The translations under genes and the position numbers were made by a program. The notes beneath the pieces are model-generated. The model saw only the letters and a list, made by a program, of their open reading frames with translations. It did not search any database and was not told the origin of the DNA. A stretch of DNA of 64,000 nucleotides from JBCDCP01 sp039181495 (GTDB taxonomy: Bacteria > Pseudomonadota > Alphaproteobacteria > Rhizobiales > Tepidamorphaceae). Below, piece after piece: positions 18,948-27,671 of the stretch (position 1 is the first letter of the stretch; every line of letters starts with the position of its first letter). The stretch covers positions 1-64,000 of the forward strand of contig JBCDCP010000001.1 in assembly GCA_039181495.1 (NCBI GenBank), given 5' to 3'.

Positions 18948-19876
18948 TGAGCGACATCAAACGCATCGCCGTGCTGGGCGCGGGCGTCATCGGCGCCAGC
19001 TGGACGGCGCTGTTTCTGGCCGCCGGTCGGAGTGTGGAGGTTTATGATCCGGCTCCTGGCGCCGAACAGGCGATCCGCGACTACATCGAGACTGCCTGGC
19101 CCTCTCTCGAGGATCTCGGCCTTACCAAACGTGCCACTCCTGATGGACTGAGTTTCGTCAGCTCGGCTGCTGAGGCGGTGGCGGAGGCCGATTTCGTTCA
19201 GGAGAACGTGCCCGAACGCATCGCGGTCAAACACGCGATTTTTGCTGAAGTCGAACCAGCGCTGGCGCAGGATGCGATCGTATCAAGCTCGACCTCGGGG
19301 ATGACGCTGGAGGAGTTGCAGGAGGGATGGGACGATCCGGCCAAGCTGATCCTTGGCCACCCGTTCAACCCACCGCACCTCATTCCGCTCGTTGAACTGA
19401 CGGCTAACGCGCGGACCGACGATGGTGTCCTTGAGCGCGCCGAAGCCTTTTACGCGGACATCGGAAAGGTCACGATCCGAATCAGGAAGGGCCTGCCGGG
19501 CCATGTGGCCAACCGGCTGCAGGCGGCGGTGTGGCGCGAGGCGGTATACATGGCCGTTGAAGGGGTTGCGAGCGTCGAGGACATCGACAAGGCGATGTGG
19601 GCCGGGCCGGGCCTGAGATGGGCGGCGATGGGCCCGACCATGCTGTTTCATCTCGGCGCTGGAAAAGGTGGCCTGCAGGCCTTCTGCGATCACTTCCGTG
19701 ACACCTTCAATGGCTGGTGGGATGGTCTTGGCGACCCGCGCCTAGATGACGAGGTTATCGCCAAGCTCGTTGCCGGAGTGACCGATGAGGCCGGAGGTCA
19801 GTCCACCGAGGAACTTGCCGTCCGCCGCGACCGGATGCTCACCGCATTTCAGGCAGCGGCGCGGGAACTACGCTAG
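18947..19876 (+). CDS. L-carnitine dehydrogenase-like 3-hydroxyacyl-CoA dehydrogenase family enzyme
   Basis: This 309-residue NAD-dependent enzyme begins with the dinucleotide motif VLGAGVIGASW (GxGxxG at residues 11-16). It has VQENVPERIAVK, SSSTSGMTLEEL and the HPFNPPHLIPLVEL motif of the 3-hydroxyacyl-CoA dehydrogenase family. The layout matches L-carnitine dehydrogenase, which makes 3-dehydrocarnitine, rather than a fatty-acid enzyme. A lambda-crystallin or gulonate dehydrogenase relative is the alternative. It closes the operon. Its last 4 bp overlap the end of the convergent regulator gene. Confidence 0.82.
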   Translation: MSDIKRIAVLGAGVIGASWTALFLAAGRSVEVYDPAPGAEQAIRDYIETAWPSLEDLGLTKRATPDGLSFVSSAAEAVAEADFVQENVPERIAVKHAIFAEVEPALAQDAIVSSSTSGMTLEELQEGWDDPAKLILGHPFNPPHLIPLVELTANARTDDGVLERAEAFYADIGKVTIRIRKGLPGHVANRLQAAVWREAVYMAVEGVASVEDIDKAMWAGPGLRWAAMGPTMLFHLGAGKGGLQAFCDHFRDTFNGWWDGLGDPRLDDEVIAKLVAGVTDEAGGQSTEELAVRRDRMLTAFQAAARELR

Positions 19877-20889
19877 TCGTGATCGGGGTCGTGCATCGGC
19901 CAGGCCCGAAACTCAAACGGCACCCGGCCCTCAATCCTGTCCTTGCGGGGCGGTAGTCCGAAACGGTCATTATAGGCGCGGCTGAAGTGCACCTGGCTGT
20001 TGAAGCCGGATGCCACAGCGACTTCACTCAACTTCAGCTCCGTCTGGGTGACGAGCCCGCGCGCGCGATCAAGCCGAATATCCCTGTAATAGAGCGCCGC
20101 TGATTTCCGGACATATCGCTTGAACAGACGGCTAAGCTGCCGCTGCGAGATGTTCAACCGAACACATATCTCGGGAATCGTCAGAGGCGTTTCTAGGTTG
20201 GCCTCCATGAGATCAACGGCGCGGCGGACAGCGCTCGGCGTGATGTGCCCAGTCGTCTCGATAGTTTTCGGATTTTGTGTTGCCGAAGGCCCACGAACGT
20301 CGTGGTGGAAAATGTAGCGCGCAACGGCGTTTGAGAGACTGATGCCCTTGATGTCTCGTAGGAGATGGAGAGCGATGTCGACGGATGCAACGCCACCGCA
20401 GCAGGTGAAGACGTTGCCATCAATGACAAAAAGGTCTTCCGAGACGTCGAGGTCAGGAAACAGCTCAATCACTGCATCGATGTGCTCATAATGAACCGTC
20501 ACCCGCTTGCCGCCCAACAGCCCGGCCTTGGCCAGCACGAAAGTTCCGGTGTCGAGCGCACCCAGCATTGCCCCATTGCGCGACCAGCGGATCAAGGCCT
20601 GATTGAACAAACCTGATGAATACTGTTCCGGGGTCCAGCTCGATGACACGACCACCAGATCGGGCTGTTTGTGATGGTGAGATTTGATCGGCTCGGTTGC
20701 GACCGAGAGTCCGCTGCTCGTTGGAACTTCGCCGCCCTCGTGTGACGCTATCGACCAGCGAAACATGGACTGTCCGGCGAGATAATTCGCAGCACGAAAT
20801 GGATCGACAAAGGCCATCGTTGTCGCCGCGTTGAAGTAAGGCGTGACGATGATGAGAATCTCGAACGATGCCGTGCCGATCCCGGCCAT
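19873..20889 (-). CDS. GlxA/CdhR-type AraC-family transcriptional regulator
   Basis: This 338-residue regulator combines an N-terminal DJ-1/PfpI-like amidotransferase fold (FEILIIVTPYFNAATTMAFVD to GALDTGTFVLAKAGLL) with a C-terminal AraC HTH pair (TIPEICVRLNISQRQLSRLF and KLSEVAVASGFNSQVHFSRA). GbdR and CdhR, which activate glycine-betaine and carnitine catabolism, share this architecture. Its convergent position next to the carnitine-type operon fits that role. In the first domain the elbow cysteine position reads LDTGTF, so no catalytic nucleophile is evident, as usual in GlxA regulators. Confidence 0.88.
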   Translation of the reverse strand: MAGIGTASFEILIIVTPYFNAATTMAFVDPFRAANYLAGQSMFRWSIASHEGGEVPTSSGLSVATEPIKSHHHKQPDLVVVSSSWTPEQYSSGLFNQALIRWSRNGAMLGALDTGTFVLAKAGLLGGKRVTVHYEHIDAVIELFPDLDVSEDLFVIDGNVFTCCGGVASVDIALHLLRDIKGISLSNAVARYIFHHDVRGPSATQNPKTIETTGHITPSAVRRAVDLMEANLETPLTIPEICVRLNISQRQLSRLFKRYVRKSAALYYRDIRLDRARGLVTQTELKLSEVAVASGFNSQVHFSRAYNDRFGLPPRKDRIEGRVPFEFRAWPMHDPDHD

Positions 20890-21087
20890 GTCTATTTATG
20901 CAATGAGTTGGCCAAAAATGTAAAACAGGTCGGCTGTTCGAGTCGGTGATCATGCCGTCTTTGCGTCTCGGCTGGGCTTTCGATGGCTACGGCATAGGGG
21001 CATGGCATCGAGCGACGCTTGGCCGGCCACACGATTCTTGAATTCGATGGCGACCGAACGCTTTGGACGTGAAATCGTTTGCTGCCG

Positions 21088-21963
21088 TCACAGCTGTTTT
21101 TCAAAAAACTTGTCGGGATAGGGGTCGTCGTTAAAGCGAGGGATTTCGACCCAGCCAGTCGATCGGTACAGCTTTTCCGCCTCTGGAAGTGCTGAGTTTG
21201 TGTCCAGACGAAGCACGGACACGCCAATCTCGGACGCCGCCGTTTCAGCAGCTATCATCAGCCGGCGAGCGAGGCCGAGACCACGCGCGGAGGGCGCGAC
21301 CCAGAGCCGCTTGATCTCCGCGGCTTCGCCGCCATGACCTTTGAGCCCAACGCAGCCTAGTGGCAGACCGTCGGAGATGGCGATGAAAAAACTGCCGCGC
21401 GGGCGGATCATGTCTTCCGCGTCGGGGTCGCAAGATAGCGAAACGTCAAAGCCGCGCTCGAAGCGACGTTCCAGTTCGGCATAATACTCTTCAAGGCAGT
21501 AGCGGGACCAATCGTGCCGCGGATCGGTTTCTTCGATTGTGATGCGGTTACGGCCAAATGCAGAACCGATCAGATCCATGGCATCGAGCAGAGCCTCGCT
21601 GTCCGGGTACCGCGACATCAGATCGCCGGCTTGCGCATCCGACAACTGTTCGTAGGCTTCGAACTCCCGCTCGCCTGTTGCTGTGAGGCTGGCAATGCGG
21701 GCGCGGGCGTCGTCAGAGTCAGGTGTCGTGACGATCATTCCATCAGCTTCAAGAGACCGAAGGAGCCGGCTTGTCAGTCCTGAGTCGAGGCCAAGATAGG
21801 CGCGCAATTCCGAGACACGGCTGTGACCATGTCCGATGGCGTTGAGCAGCCGGGCAGCCCCTAGCGGGCGCCCCCGTCCGAGAAATGAAGAATCCAGTGC
21901 GCCGACTTCCGTCGTGACGGCACGGGCAAACCGGCGGACGCGTGAGATAGGATCAAGACTCAT
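21088..21963 (-). CDS. MarR-family regulator fused to a GNAT acetyltransferase
   Basis: This 291-residue protein has an N-terminal MarR-type winged helix (residues about 30-140: LGAARLLNAIGHGHSRVSEL, LTSRLLRSLEADGMI, DDARARIASLT). A C-terminal GNAT domain follows (residues about 150-290: SFFIAISDGLPLGCVGLKG, IKRLWVAPSARGLGLARRL, AEKLYRSTGWVEI). The acetyl-CoA-binding loop is ARGLGLARR. Such fusions couple DNA binding to acylation or acyl-CoA sensing of an unknown substrate. A perfect inverted repeat 5 bp upstream of its start is a probable autoregulatory operator. It directly borders the photosynthesis cluster but is divergent from bchI. Confidence 0.88.
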   Translation of the reverse strand: MSLDPISRVRRFARAVTTEVGALDSSFLGRGRPLGAARLLNAIGHGHSRVSELRAYLGLDSGLTSRLLRSLEADGMIVTTPDSDDARARIASLTATGEREFEAYEQLSDAQAGDLMSRYPDSEALLDAMDLIGSAFGRNRITIEETDPRHDWSRYCLEEYYAELERRFERGFDVSLSCDPDAEDMIRPRGSFFIAISDGLPLGCVGLKGHGGEAAEIKRLWVAPSARGLGLARRLMIAAETAASEIGVSVLRLDTNSALPEAEKLYRSTGWVEIPRFNDDPYPDKFFEKQL

Positions 21964-21968
21964 GGTAG

Positions 21969-21982
21969 CTGACTTTAGTCAG
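21969..21982. promoter_or_regulatory. Palindromic operator upstream of marR-gnat
   Basis: CTGACT, a 2-bp spacer (TT) and AGTCAG form a perfect 6+6 inverted repeat 5 bp before the start codon of the MarR-GNAT gene. This placement would block translation initiation or transcription when the MarR domain is bound. Recognition by that protein is inferred. Confidence 0.6.
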
Positions 21983-22048
21983 ATAAAATGAGAGGTGCAA
22001 TACCGCCCTGAATTCCGTGCGCATGCGTGGTTGATCTGACGTCCAAAG

Positions 22049-22066
22049 TGTCAAGTTTGTGTGACA
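22049..22066. promoter_or_regulatory. PpsR/CrtJ operator upstream of bchI
   Basis: TGTCAAGTTTGTGTGACA matches TGT-N12-ACA exactly and lies 57 bp before bchI. A degenerate copy, TGC-N12-ACG at 22024-22041, lies 7 bp upstream, consistent with the tandem sites PpsR uses cooperatively. Confidence 0.8.
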
Positions 22067-22122
22067 TAGTTCGGCGAACACACTAGAGTTGCGCTGGTTG
22101 GGATGATGCTTGGCCCGCGTGC

Positions 22123-23193
22123 GTGTCGGCATGTTCAACGCATTCAACGGCAACAGGACCGTATCCAGTGGCAGCACCGTTTCCATTCTCGGCCATTGTC
22201 GGACAGGACGACATGAAGCAGGCGCTGCTGATTGCCGCGGTTGATCCGGCGATCGGTGGTGTACTTGTGCTGGGTGACCGCGGGACGGGCAAGTCCACCG
22301 CTGTGCGTGCGCTGGCCGCCTTGTTGCCAAAGATGGTGGCTGTGCAAGGCTGCCCGTATCATTGCGATCCGGAGAAGCCAGCGGCTTACTCCGAATATTG
22401 CAAGGGCCTTTCTGTCGAGGAGCTTGCCAAGACCGTGAAGATTCCGGTGCCCGTGGTGGATCTTCCGCTGGGCGCGACGGAAGACCGGGTGGTGGGTGCG
22501 CTCGATATTGAGAAGGCGCTGACGCAGGGCGAGAAGAGTTTTCAACCCGGGCTTTTGGCGCAGGCCAATCGTGGATTTCTCTATATCGATGAGGTCAATC
22601 TGCTCGAGGATCATCTTGTCGATCTGCTGCTCGACGTGGCGGCGTCGGGTGAGAACGTAGTGGAGCGCGAGGGCCTCAGTGTGCGCCATCCGGCACGCTT
22701 CGTGCTCATTGGCAGTGGTAACCCCGAAGAGGGCGAATTGCGGCCGCAGCTCATGGATCGGTTTGGGCTGTCGGTCGACGTGCGCACTCCCGAGGATCTC
22801 AAGACGCGTATCGAAGTCGTTCGCCGTCGTGACGCCTTTGAACGCGGTCCCGAAGAATTTCTGGAGAAGACGAAGCGCAAGGATGCTGCGATCCGGCGCA
22901 AGCTTGTGGCCGCGGCGCGCAGGCTGGATGAAGTCGATGTGCCCGACACCGCGCTGGAAACAGCCGCGCGGCTTTGCATTGCCTTGGGAACCGATGGATT
23001 GCGAGGTGAACTGACGCTGATGCGGGCAGCACGCGCGTTGACGGCGCTGGAAGGCCGGGATCATGTCACTGATGCCGATATTCGGGCTGTCGCACCCATG
23101 GTGCTGAGCCACCGCCTGCGCCGCGATCCACTCGATGACTCCAGACCCGTGGTGCGTGTTGAGCGTGCTTTGGCAGAACTTTTTCCGGCGTGA
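22123..23193 (+). CDS. bchI: Magnesium chelatase ATPase subunit I
   Basis: This AAA+ subunit powers Mg2+ insertion into protoporphyrin IX, the first committed step of bacteriochlorophyll synthesis, with BchD and BchH. The Walker A motif GDRGTGKST is at residues 51-59. Walker B lies in GFLYIDEVNLLEDH, and GSGNPEEGELRPQLMDRFGL marks sensor and arginine-finger regions. A GTG start is used. An exact PpsR operator lies upstream and the gene leads a bchI-bchD-bchO run, 24 bp ahead of bchD. Confidence 0.97.
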   Translation: MSACSTHSTATGPYPVAAPFPFSAIVGQDDMKQALLIAAVDPAIGGVLVLGDRGTGKSTAVRALAALLPKMVAVQGCPYHCDPEKPAAYSEYCKGLSVEELAKTVKIPVPVVDLPLGATEDRVVGALDIEKALTQGEKSFQPGLLAQANRGFLYIDEVNLLEDHLVDLLLDVAASGENVVEREGLSVRHPARFVLIGSGNPEEGELRPQLMDRFGLSVDVRTPEDLKTRIEVVRRRDAFERGPEEFLEKTKRKDAAIRRKLVAAARRLDEVDVPDTALETAARLCIALGTDGLRGELTLMRAARALTALEGRDHVTDADIRAVAPMVLSHRLRRDPLDDSRPVVRVERALAELFPA

Positions 23194-23217
23194 TGGGGCC
23201 GGTATGCGTGAGGCCGC

Positions 23218-25146
23218 ATGAGCGGAAGAGACAAAGCGCCGGTTTTTGACATCGCCAATGAGGGGCGTGGTCAACCGCCCAAACCACCCTTGCCACCCGG
23301 CAAGTCTGCTCTCGGGCCGCCGTCTGAACCAGAACAGCCGGGCCCTGTAGGCCCTGATCCGGCAGAGGTGTGGTCGAACGCGCTGATGTCGGCTGCTTTA
23401 ATTGCGATCGATCCGTCCGGGTTTGGTGGAGCCTGGGTGATGGCGCAGGCAGGCCCGGTGAGGGACCGTTTTGTTGATGCAGTCAAGGCGTTGCGCCCGG
23501 ATGACTCTGCGTTCCGCAAGATGCCGGCGCAGATCGCCGAGGATCGTCTCATTGGTGGGCTCGACCTGACTGCCAGCTTGGCCAGCGGACGGGTCGTTGC
23601 CCAACGCGGGCTGATGGCCGAAGCCGATGGCGGCATGCTGGTTCTGCCCATGGCGGAACGGTTGCAACCAATCACAGTGTCCCGACTGTCGGAGGCACTG
23701 GACACCCATTGTGTCCGGGTCGAGCGGGACGGCATCGGCACTACCCATGAGGCACGGATCGGGATCCTTGCGCTCGATGAAGGCACTGAGAATGACGACA
23801 GGGTGGCACATGCCCTGGTCGACCGGCTCGCGTTCTATGTGGACCTGAGCATGGTGCCCGTGCGTGTCGCTGAAGCGGGAACGTTAGGCGCGCATGAAAT
23901 CGAGGCGGCGCGCCTGCTCTATGAGGCGATGCCTCACGATTCCCGGAGCATTGAGACGATCTGCGCACTGGCTGCGGCCTTTGGTGTTTCTTCGGTCCGG
24001 GCGGCGCTGTTTGCCTTGCGTGCGGCCTGTGCTTTCGCCGCGCTCGATGGCCGTAGCGTCATTGAAGACGAGGATATTGAAATGGCGACGCGGCTCGTCC
24101 TGCTGCCGCGTGCGACCCAGATCCCGGCGCCACCGGCCGAGGACGACAATGACGATCAGTCCGATCCGCCACCTGACGACAATGCTGACGAGACGCCGCC
24201 GCCCGAAGATCCCGAACAGGAGATCCCGGAAGGCGGGCTGCAGGACAGCATGCAGGAGGCGGAAGCCGCGCTAATTCCCAAAGGGTTGCTGGACAAGCTG
24301 GCGGCGTCGGCACAACGCAGTCTGACGGCTCAATCTGGCGGTGGAAAGGGTGGCTTGCGGGCGGCACAGCTGCGCGGCCGCCCAATCGGGTCGCGTGCCG
24401 GTCGGCTTGATGGCCGCGCACGATTGCATGTGGTCGATACGCTCCGGGCCGCTGCACCATGGCAGCGCATTCGGAACAGTAACAACGATGATCGGCGCCA
24501 GGGCGGCAGGATCGCCGTTCGTGGAGAGGATATTCGCGTCCGTCGGTTCAAAGAGCGGATGGAGACCCTGACGATCTTTGCCGTCGATGCATCTGGATCG
24601 CAGGCCCTGAACCGGCTCGGCGAAGCGAAGGGTGCAGTCGAATTGCTGTTGGCTGATTGCTATGCGCGCCGCGATCAGGTGGCACTTGTGGTGTTCAGGG
24701 GCGCTGACGCAGAGATCGTATTACCTCCCACCAGATCCCTGGTCCGCGCCAAACGGGCGCTGTCCGGCGTTCCGGGTGGTGGCGGCACACCTCTGGCAGC
24801 GGGGATCGATGCGGTGCGAATTCTCGCGGAGGATGCTCAGCGCAAAGGGCAAACTGCCCACGCGGTCTTCCTCACTGATGGCAGCGCGAATGTCGGCTAC
24901 GATCCCAGCGGCGGCAGGGCTGCAGCCCGGGAAGATGCCCATAATGCTGGAGCGAAACTCAAGGCGCTCGGCGCAAGCGCGATCCTGATCGACACGAGCC
25001 CCCGCCCTCAGACACGCGCGGAAGACGTGGCCACCGCGCTGGGTGCGATTTATCTGCCGCTACCCTTTGCCAATGCCCGAGGCATTCGGGACGCTATCAA
25101 TGTCCTACCCGGTTCTGCAGCCGGTCCGTCTACCCGGAGCCGATGA
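23218..25146 (+). CDS. bchD: Magnesium chelatase subunit D
   Basis: This 642-residue chelatase subunit has an N-terminal AAA-like domain that lacks a proper Walker A. A long acidic, proline-rich linker (about residues 300-350, with DDNDDQSDPPPDDNADETPP) joins it to a C-terminal von Willebrand A domain. The metal-ion-dependent adhesion site is visible as VDASGSQ, with the second element PGGGGTPLAAG. It forms the double hexamer with BchI and docks BchH. It is the second gene of the operon. Confidence 0.97.
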   Translation: MSGRDKAPVFDIANEGRGQPPKPPLPPGKSALGPPSEPEQPGPVGPDPAEVWSNALMSAALIAIDPSGFGGAWVMAQAGPVRDRFVDAVKALRPDDSAFRKMPAQIAEDRLIGGLDLTASLASGRVVAQRGLMAEADGGMLVLPMAERLQPITVSRLSEALDTHCVRVERDGIGTTHEARIGILALDEGTENDDRVAHALVDRLAFYVDLSMVPVRVAEAGTLGAHEIEAARLLYEAMPHDSRSIETICALAAAFGVSSVRAALFALRAACAFAALDGRSVIEDEDIEMATRLVLLPRATQIPAPPAEDDNDDQSDPPPDDNADETPPPEDPEQEIPEGGLQDSMQEAEAALIPKGLLDKLAASAQRSLTAQSGGGKGGLRAAQLRGRPIGSRAGRLDGRARLHVVDTLRAAAPWQRIRNSNNDDRRQGGRIAVRGEDIRVRRFKERMETLTIFAVDASGSQALNRLGEAKGAVELLLADCYARRDQVALVVFRGADAEIVLPPTRSLVRAKRALSGVPGGGGTPLAAGIDAVRILAEDAQRKGQTAHAVFLTDGSANVGYDPSGGRAAAREDAHNAGAKLKALGASAILIDTSPRPQTRAEDVATALGAIYLPLPFANARGIRDAINVLPGSAAGPSTRSR

Positions 25147-25149
25147 ACC

Positions 25150-26082
25150 ATGTGGACGCAATTCGACAGACCGCGGTGGAGCAGAGAAGGTCAGGACTGG
25201 CCGAATCGCGAACACAGTCTGTTCGTCGAGGCTGATGATGTTCGTTGGCACGTTCAGCGGATGGGCCGCCGGGACGCTCGAACCCTAATACTCGTCCATG
25301 GCACAGGGGCATCGACTCATTCTTTCCGCGATCTCATGCCGATACTGGCGGAGGATTTTGATGTCATTGCCATGGACTTGCCGGGCCACGGCTTCACCGA
25401 GGCATCGTGGATGCTGCGGCCGACCTTGCCCCGCATTGCGACGGTCCTCGCCGGTCTGCTCAGGTCGCTTGATGTCGGTCAGGTTGTCGGGGTTGGGCAT
25501 TCAGCCGGTGCTGCGATCCTCGCTCGGATGGCGCTCGATCATCACGACGGGCCCGCTGCACTGCCGGGAGGCATAGTCAGCCTCAACGGTGCCTTCATGC
25601 CGTTCAGGGGCATGGCCGGGCAGATCTTTCCTTCGATGGCCAAGATGCTGTTCATGAATCCCTTTGTGCCGCGCATGTTCGCGGCCACGGGCCGCGACCC
25701 CGAACGTGTGGCGCGGTTGCTCGACTCGACGGGGTCCAAACTCGACGCGCGGGGCCAGGACCTGTACCGGCGGTTGTTCACATCCCCGGGTCATGTCTCT
25801 GGGGCGCTTGCGATGATGGCCAACTGGGACCTTGACAGGTTGATCCGTGACTTGCCGCGTCTGCGGGTCCCGCTGACTCTGGTTACCGGTGACAAGGACG
25901 GGACCGTGTCCCCGGCCGATGCGCGGGATATCCAGGCCATGGTCAGGCACGCCGAGAGGATCAACCTCGAGCATCTCGGGCATCTCGCCCATGAAGAGGC
26001 GCCGGAGTCGGTCGCTGATATTGTGCGGTCGCACCTTTCCCAGGTCGAACGGTCGGATTCCCAAAAAGTCGCGGTGTCGTAG
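25150..26082 (+). CDS. bchO: BchO, alpha/beta hydrolase of the Mg-chelatase operon
   Basis: This 310-residue alpha/beta hydrolase has the oxyanion segment LVHGTGASTHSF, the nucleophile elbow VGVGHSAGAAI and a late histidine region NLEHLGHLAHEEAP. BchO is conserved behind bchID in purple bacteria and is thought to assist early Mg-porphyrin steps, although its reaction is not settled. It follows bchD with a 3-bp gap. The next gene, crtI, has its own tandem PpsR operators. Confidence 0.95.
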   Translation: MWTQFDRPRWSREGQDWPNREHSLFVEADDVRWHVQRMGRRDARTLILVHGTGASTHSFRDLMPILAEDFDVIAMDLPGHGFTEASWMLRPTLPRIATVLAGLLRSLDVGQVVGVGHSAGAAILARMALDHHDGPAALPGGIVSLNGAFMPFRGMAGQIFPSMAKMLFMNPFVPRMFAATGRDPERVARLLDSTGSKLDARGQDLYRRLFTSPGHVSGALAMMANWDLDRLIRDLPRLRVPLTLVTGDKDGTVSPADARDIQAMVRHAERINLEHLGHLAHEEAPESVADIVRSHLSQVERSDSQKVAVS

Positions 26083-26091
26083 AATTGTGGA

Positions 26092-26135
26092 TGTCCCGCT
26101 ACTCTGACGAACGGTAATGTCAGCCGATGCTGACA
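26092..26135. promoter_or_regulatory. Tandem PpsR operators overlapping the crtI start
   Basis: Two sites are separated by exactly 8 bp: TGT-N12-ACG at 26092-26109 and TGTCAGCCGATGCTGACA, an exact match, at 26118-26135. The second has perfect 7-bp arms. The crtI ATG (26127) lies inside it. Confidence 0.75.
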
Positions 26136-27671
26136 CGCGCCTCACCGCCTGATTCCGAGACGCTCGCTGACAAAGAGCAACACCATGCGCCACATGCTGT
26201 TGTTGTCGGTAGTGGTTTTGGCGGTCTGGCCGCTGCCGTGCGCCTTGGCGCACGCGGCTATCAGGTAACGGTGCTCGAGCAAAATGAGCAGCTTGGCGGC
26301 CGGGCTTCGGTGTTCCGGCAGGACGGTTTCACCTTTGATGCTGGGCCTACCATCGTCACGCTGCCTTTCCTGTTCGAAGAGTTGTGGACCCTTTGCGGGA
26401 GGCGCATGGAAGACGACATCGACATGCGCCAGCTGTCACCGTTCTACAAGCTGATGTTTCATGACGGCTCGCACTTCTGTGCGTCTGGCGATCGTGAGGA
26501 AATGCGTGCTGAAGTGGCGCGTTTGTCGCCCGGGGATGTCACCGGCTATGACCGTTTCTTCGAAGAAAGCCGCAAGATCTACGGCTTTGCCTTCGAGCGT
26601 CTCGGCCAGATGCCGTTTCACCGGCTGTGGGACCTGATCAAGGTCATCCCTGAGTTCATTCGTTACCGCGCCGACCGGTCGGTCTATGCACTCGCATCAC
26701 GTTTCGTGCAGGATCCGCGCATCCGGATCGCGTTGAGCTTTCACCCGTTGTTCATCGGTGGAAACCCGAACCGGGCAACGGGTCTGTACTCGCTCGTCTC
26801 CTATCTTGAGCATCGTTACGGCGTTCACTTCGCAATGGGCGGCACTGGTGCACTGGTGACTGGCATTGCCGGACTGATCGAGGGTCAGGGTGGCACGCTG
26901 AGGTGCAATTCGGCGGTTGACGAGATTCTCGTTGAGAACGGACGGGCATCCGGTGTGCGCTTGGAAACGGGCGAAGTCTTGCCGGCTGATATCGTGGTGT
27001 CGAATGCCGACTCGGCCTTCACCTATGGCAATCTGCTGCGCAACCACAGCCGCCGCCGCTGGACGGATAAGAAGCTGTCCTCGTCACGCTATTCCATGAG
27101 CCTCTTCGTCTGGTACTTCGGTACCGATCGGCTATACGAGGATGTCGACCATCATTGCATTGTGCTGGGCCCGCGCTACCGACCGCTGCTCAAGGACATT
27201 TTCGACCGCAAGCTGCTGGCAGACGATTTCAGCATCTATCTTCATCGGCCAACAAAGACTGATCCGTCACTGGCGCCGCCGGGTTGCGATACCTTTTACG
27301 CCCTGTCGCCGGTTCCGCATCTCGATGCCGATATTGATTGGAGTTCGATGGCCGAAACCTATCGGGAGAAGATCGCGGCTGAACTGGAACGGCGTCTGTT
27401 GCCCGGGCTGACCGACCACATCGTCACATCGAGACTGTTCACCCCGATCGATTTTCGTGATCGGCTTTCGTCGATCAAGGGTGCCGCCTTTGGTCTCGAG
27501 CCGATCATCACCCAGAGTGCATGGTTCCGGCCACATAATCGCAGCGAAGAAGTTGACGGCCTGTATCTCGTGGGTGCAGGCACCCATCCCGGCGCGGGCC
27601 TTCCGGGCGTCATTTCCTCGGCTCGTATTCTTGATGACATCGTGCCACACGGGGAGACTGTTCGTGCGTAA
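26127..27671 (+). CDS. crtI: Phytoene desaturase
   Basis: This 514-residue FAD-dependent desaturase converts phytoene to neurosporene or lycopene. The N-terminal dinucleotide motif (VVVGSGFGGLAAAVRLG with E.. LGGRA) starts near residue 25. The C-terminal FAD motif is GLYLVGAGTHPGAGLPGVI. The only plausible start is the ATG at 26127, which lies within a PpsR operator. The 3' end overlaps crtB by 8 bp. Confidence 0.96.
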   Translation: MLTRASPPDSETLADKEQHHAPHAVVVGSGFGGLAAAVRLGARGYQVTVLEQNEQLGGRASVFRQDGFTFDAGPTIVTLPFLFEELWTLCGRRMEDDIDMRQLSPFYKLMFHDGSHFCASGDREEMRAEVARLSPGDVTGYDRFFEESRKIYGFAFERLGQMPFHRLWDLIKVIPEFIRYRADRSVYALASRFVQDPRIRIALSFHPLFIGGNPNRATGLYSLVSYLEHRYGVHFAMGGTGALVTGIAGLIEGQGGTLRCNSAVDEILVENGRASGVRLETGEVLPADIVVSNADSAFTYGNLLRNHSRRRWTDKKLSSSRYSMSLFVWYFGTDRLYEDVDHHCIVLGPRYRPLLKDIFDRKLLADDFSIYLHRPTKTDPSLAPPGCDTFYALSPVPHLDADIDWSSMAETYREKIAAELERRLLPGLTDHIVTSRLFTPIDFRDRLSSIKGAAFGLEPIITQSAWFRPHNRSEEVDGLYLVGAGTHPGAGLPGVISSARILDDIVPHGETVRA

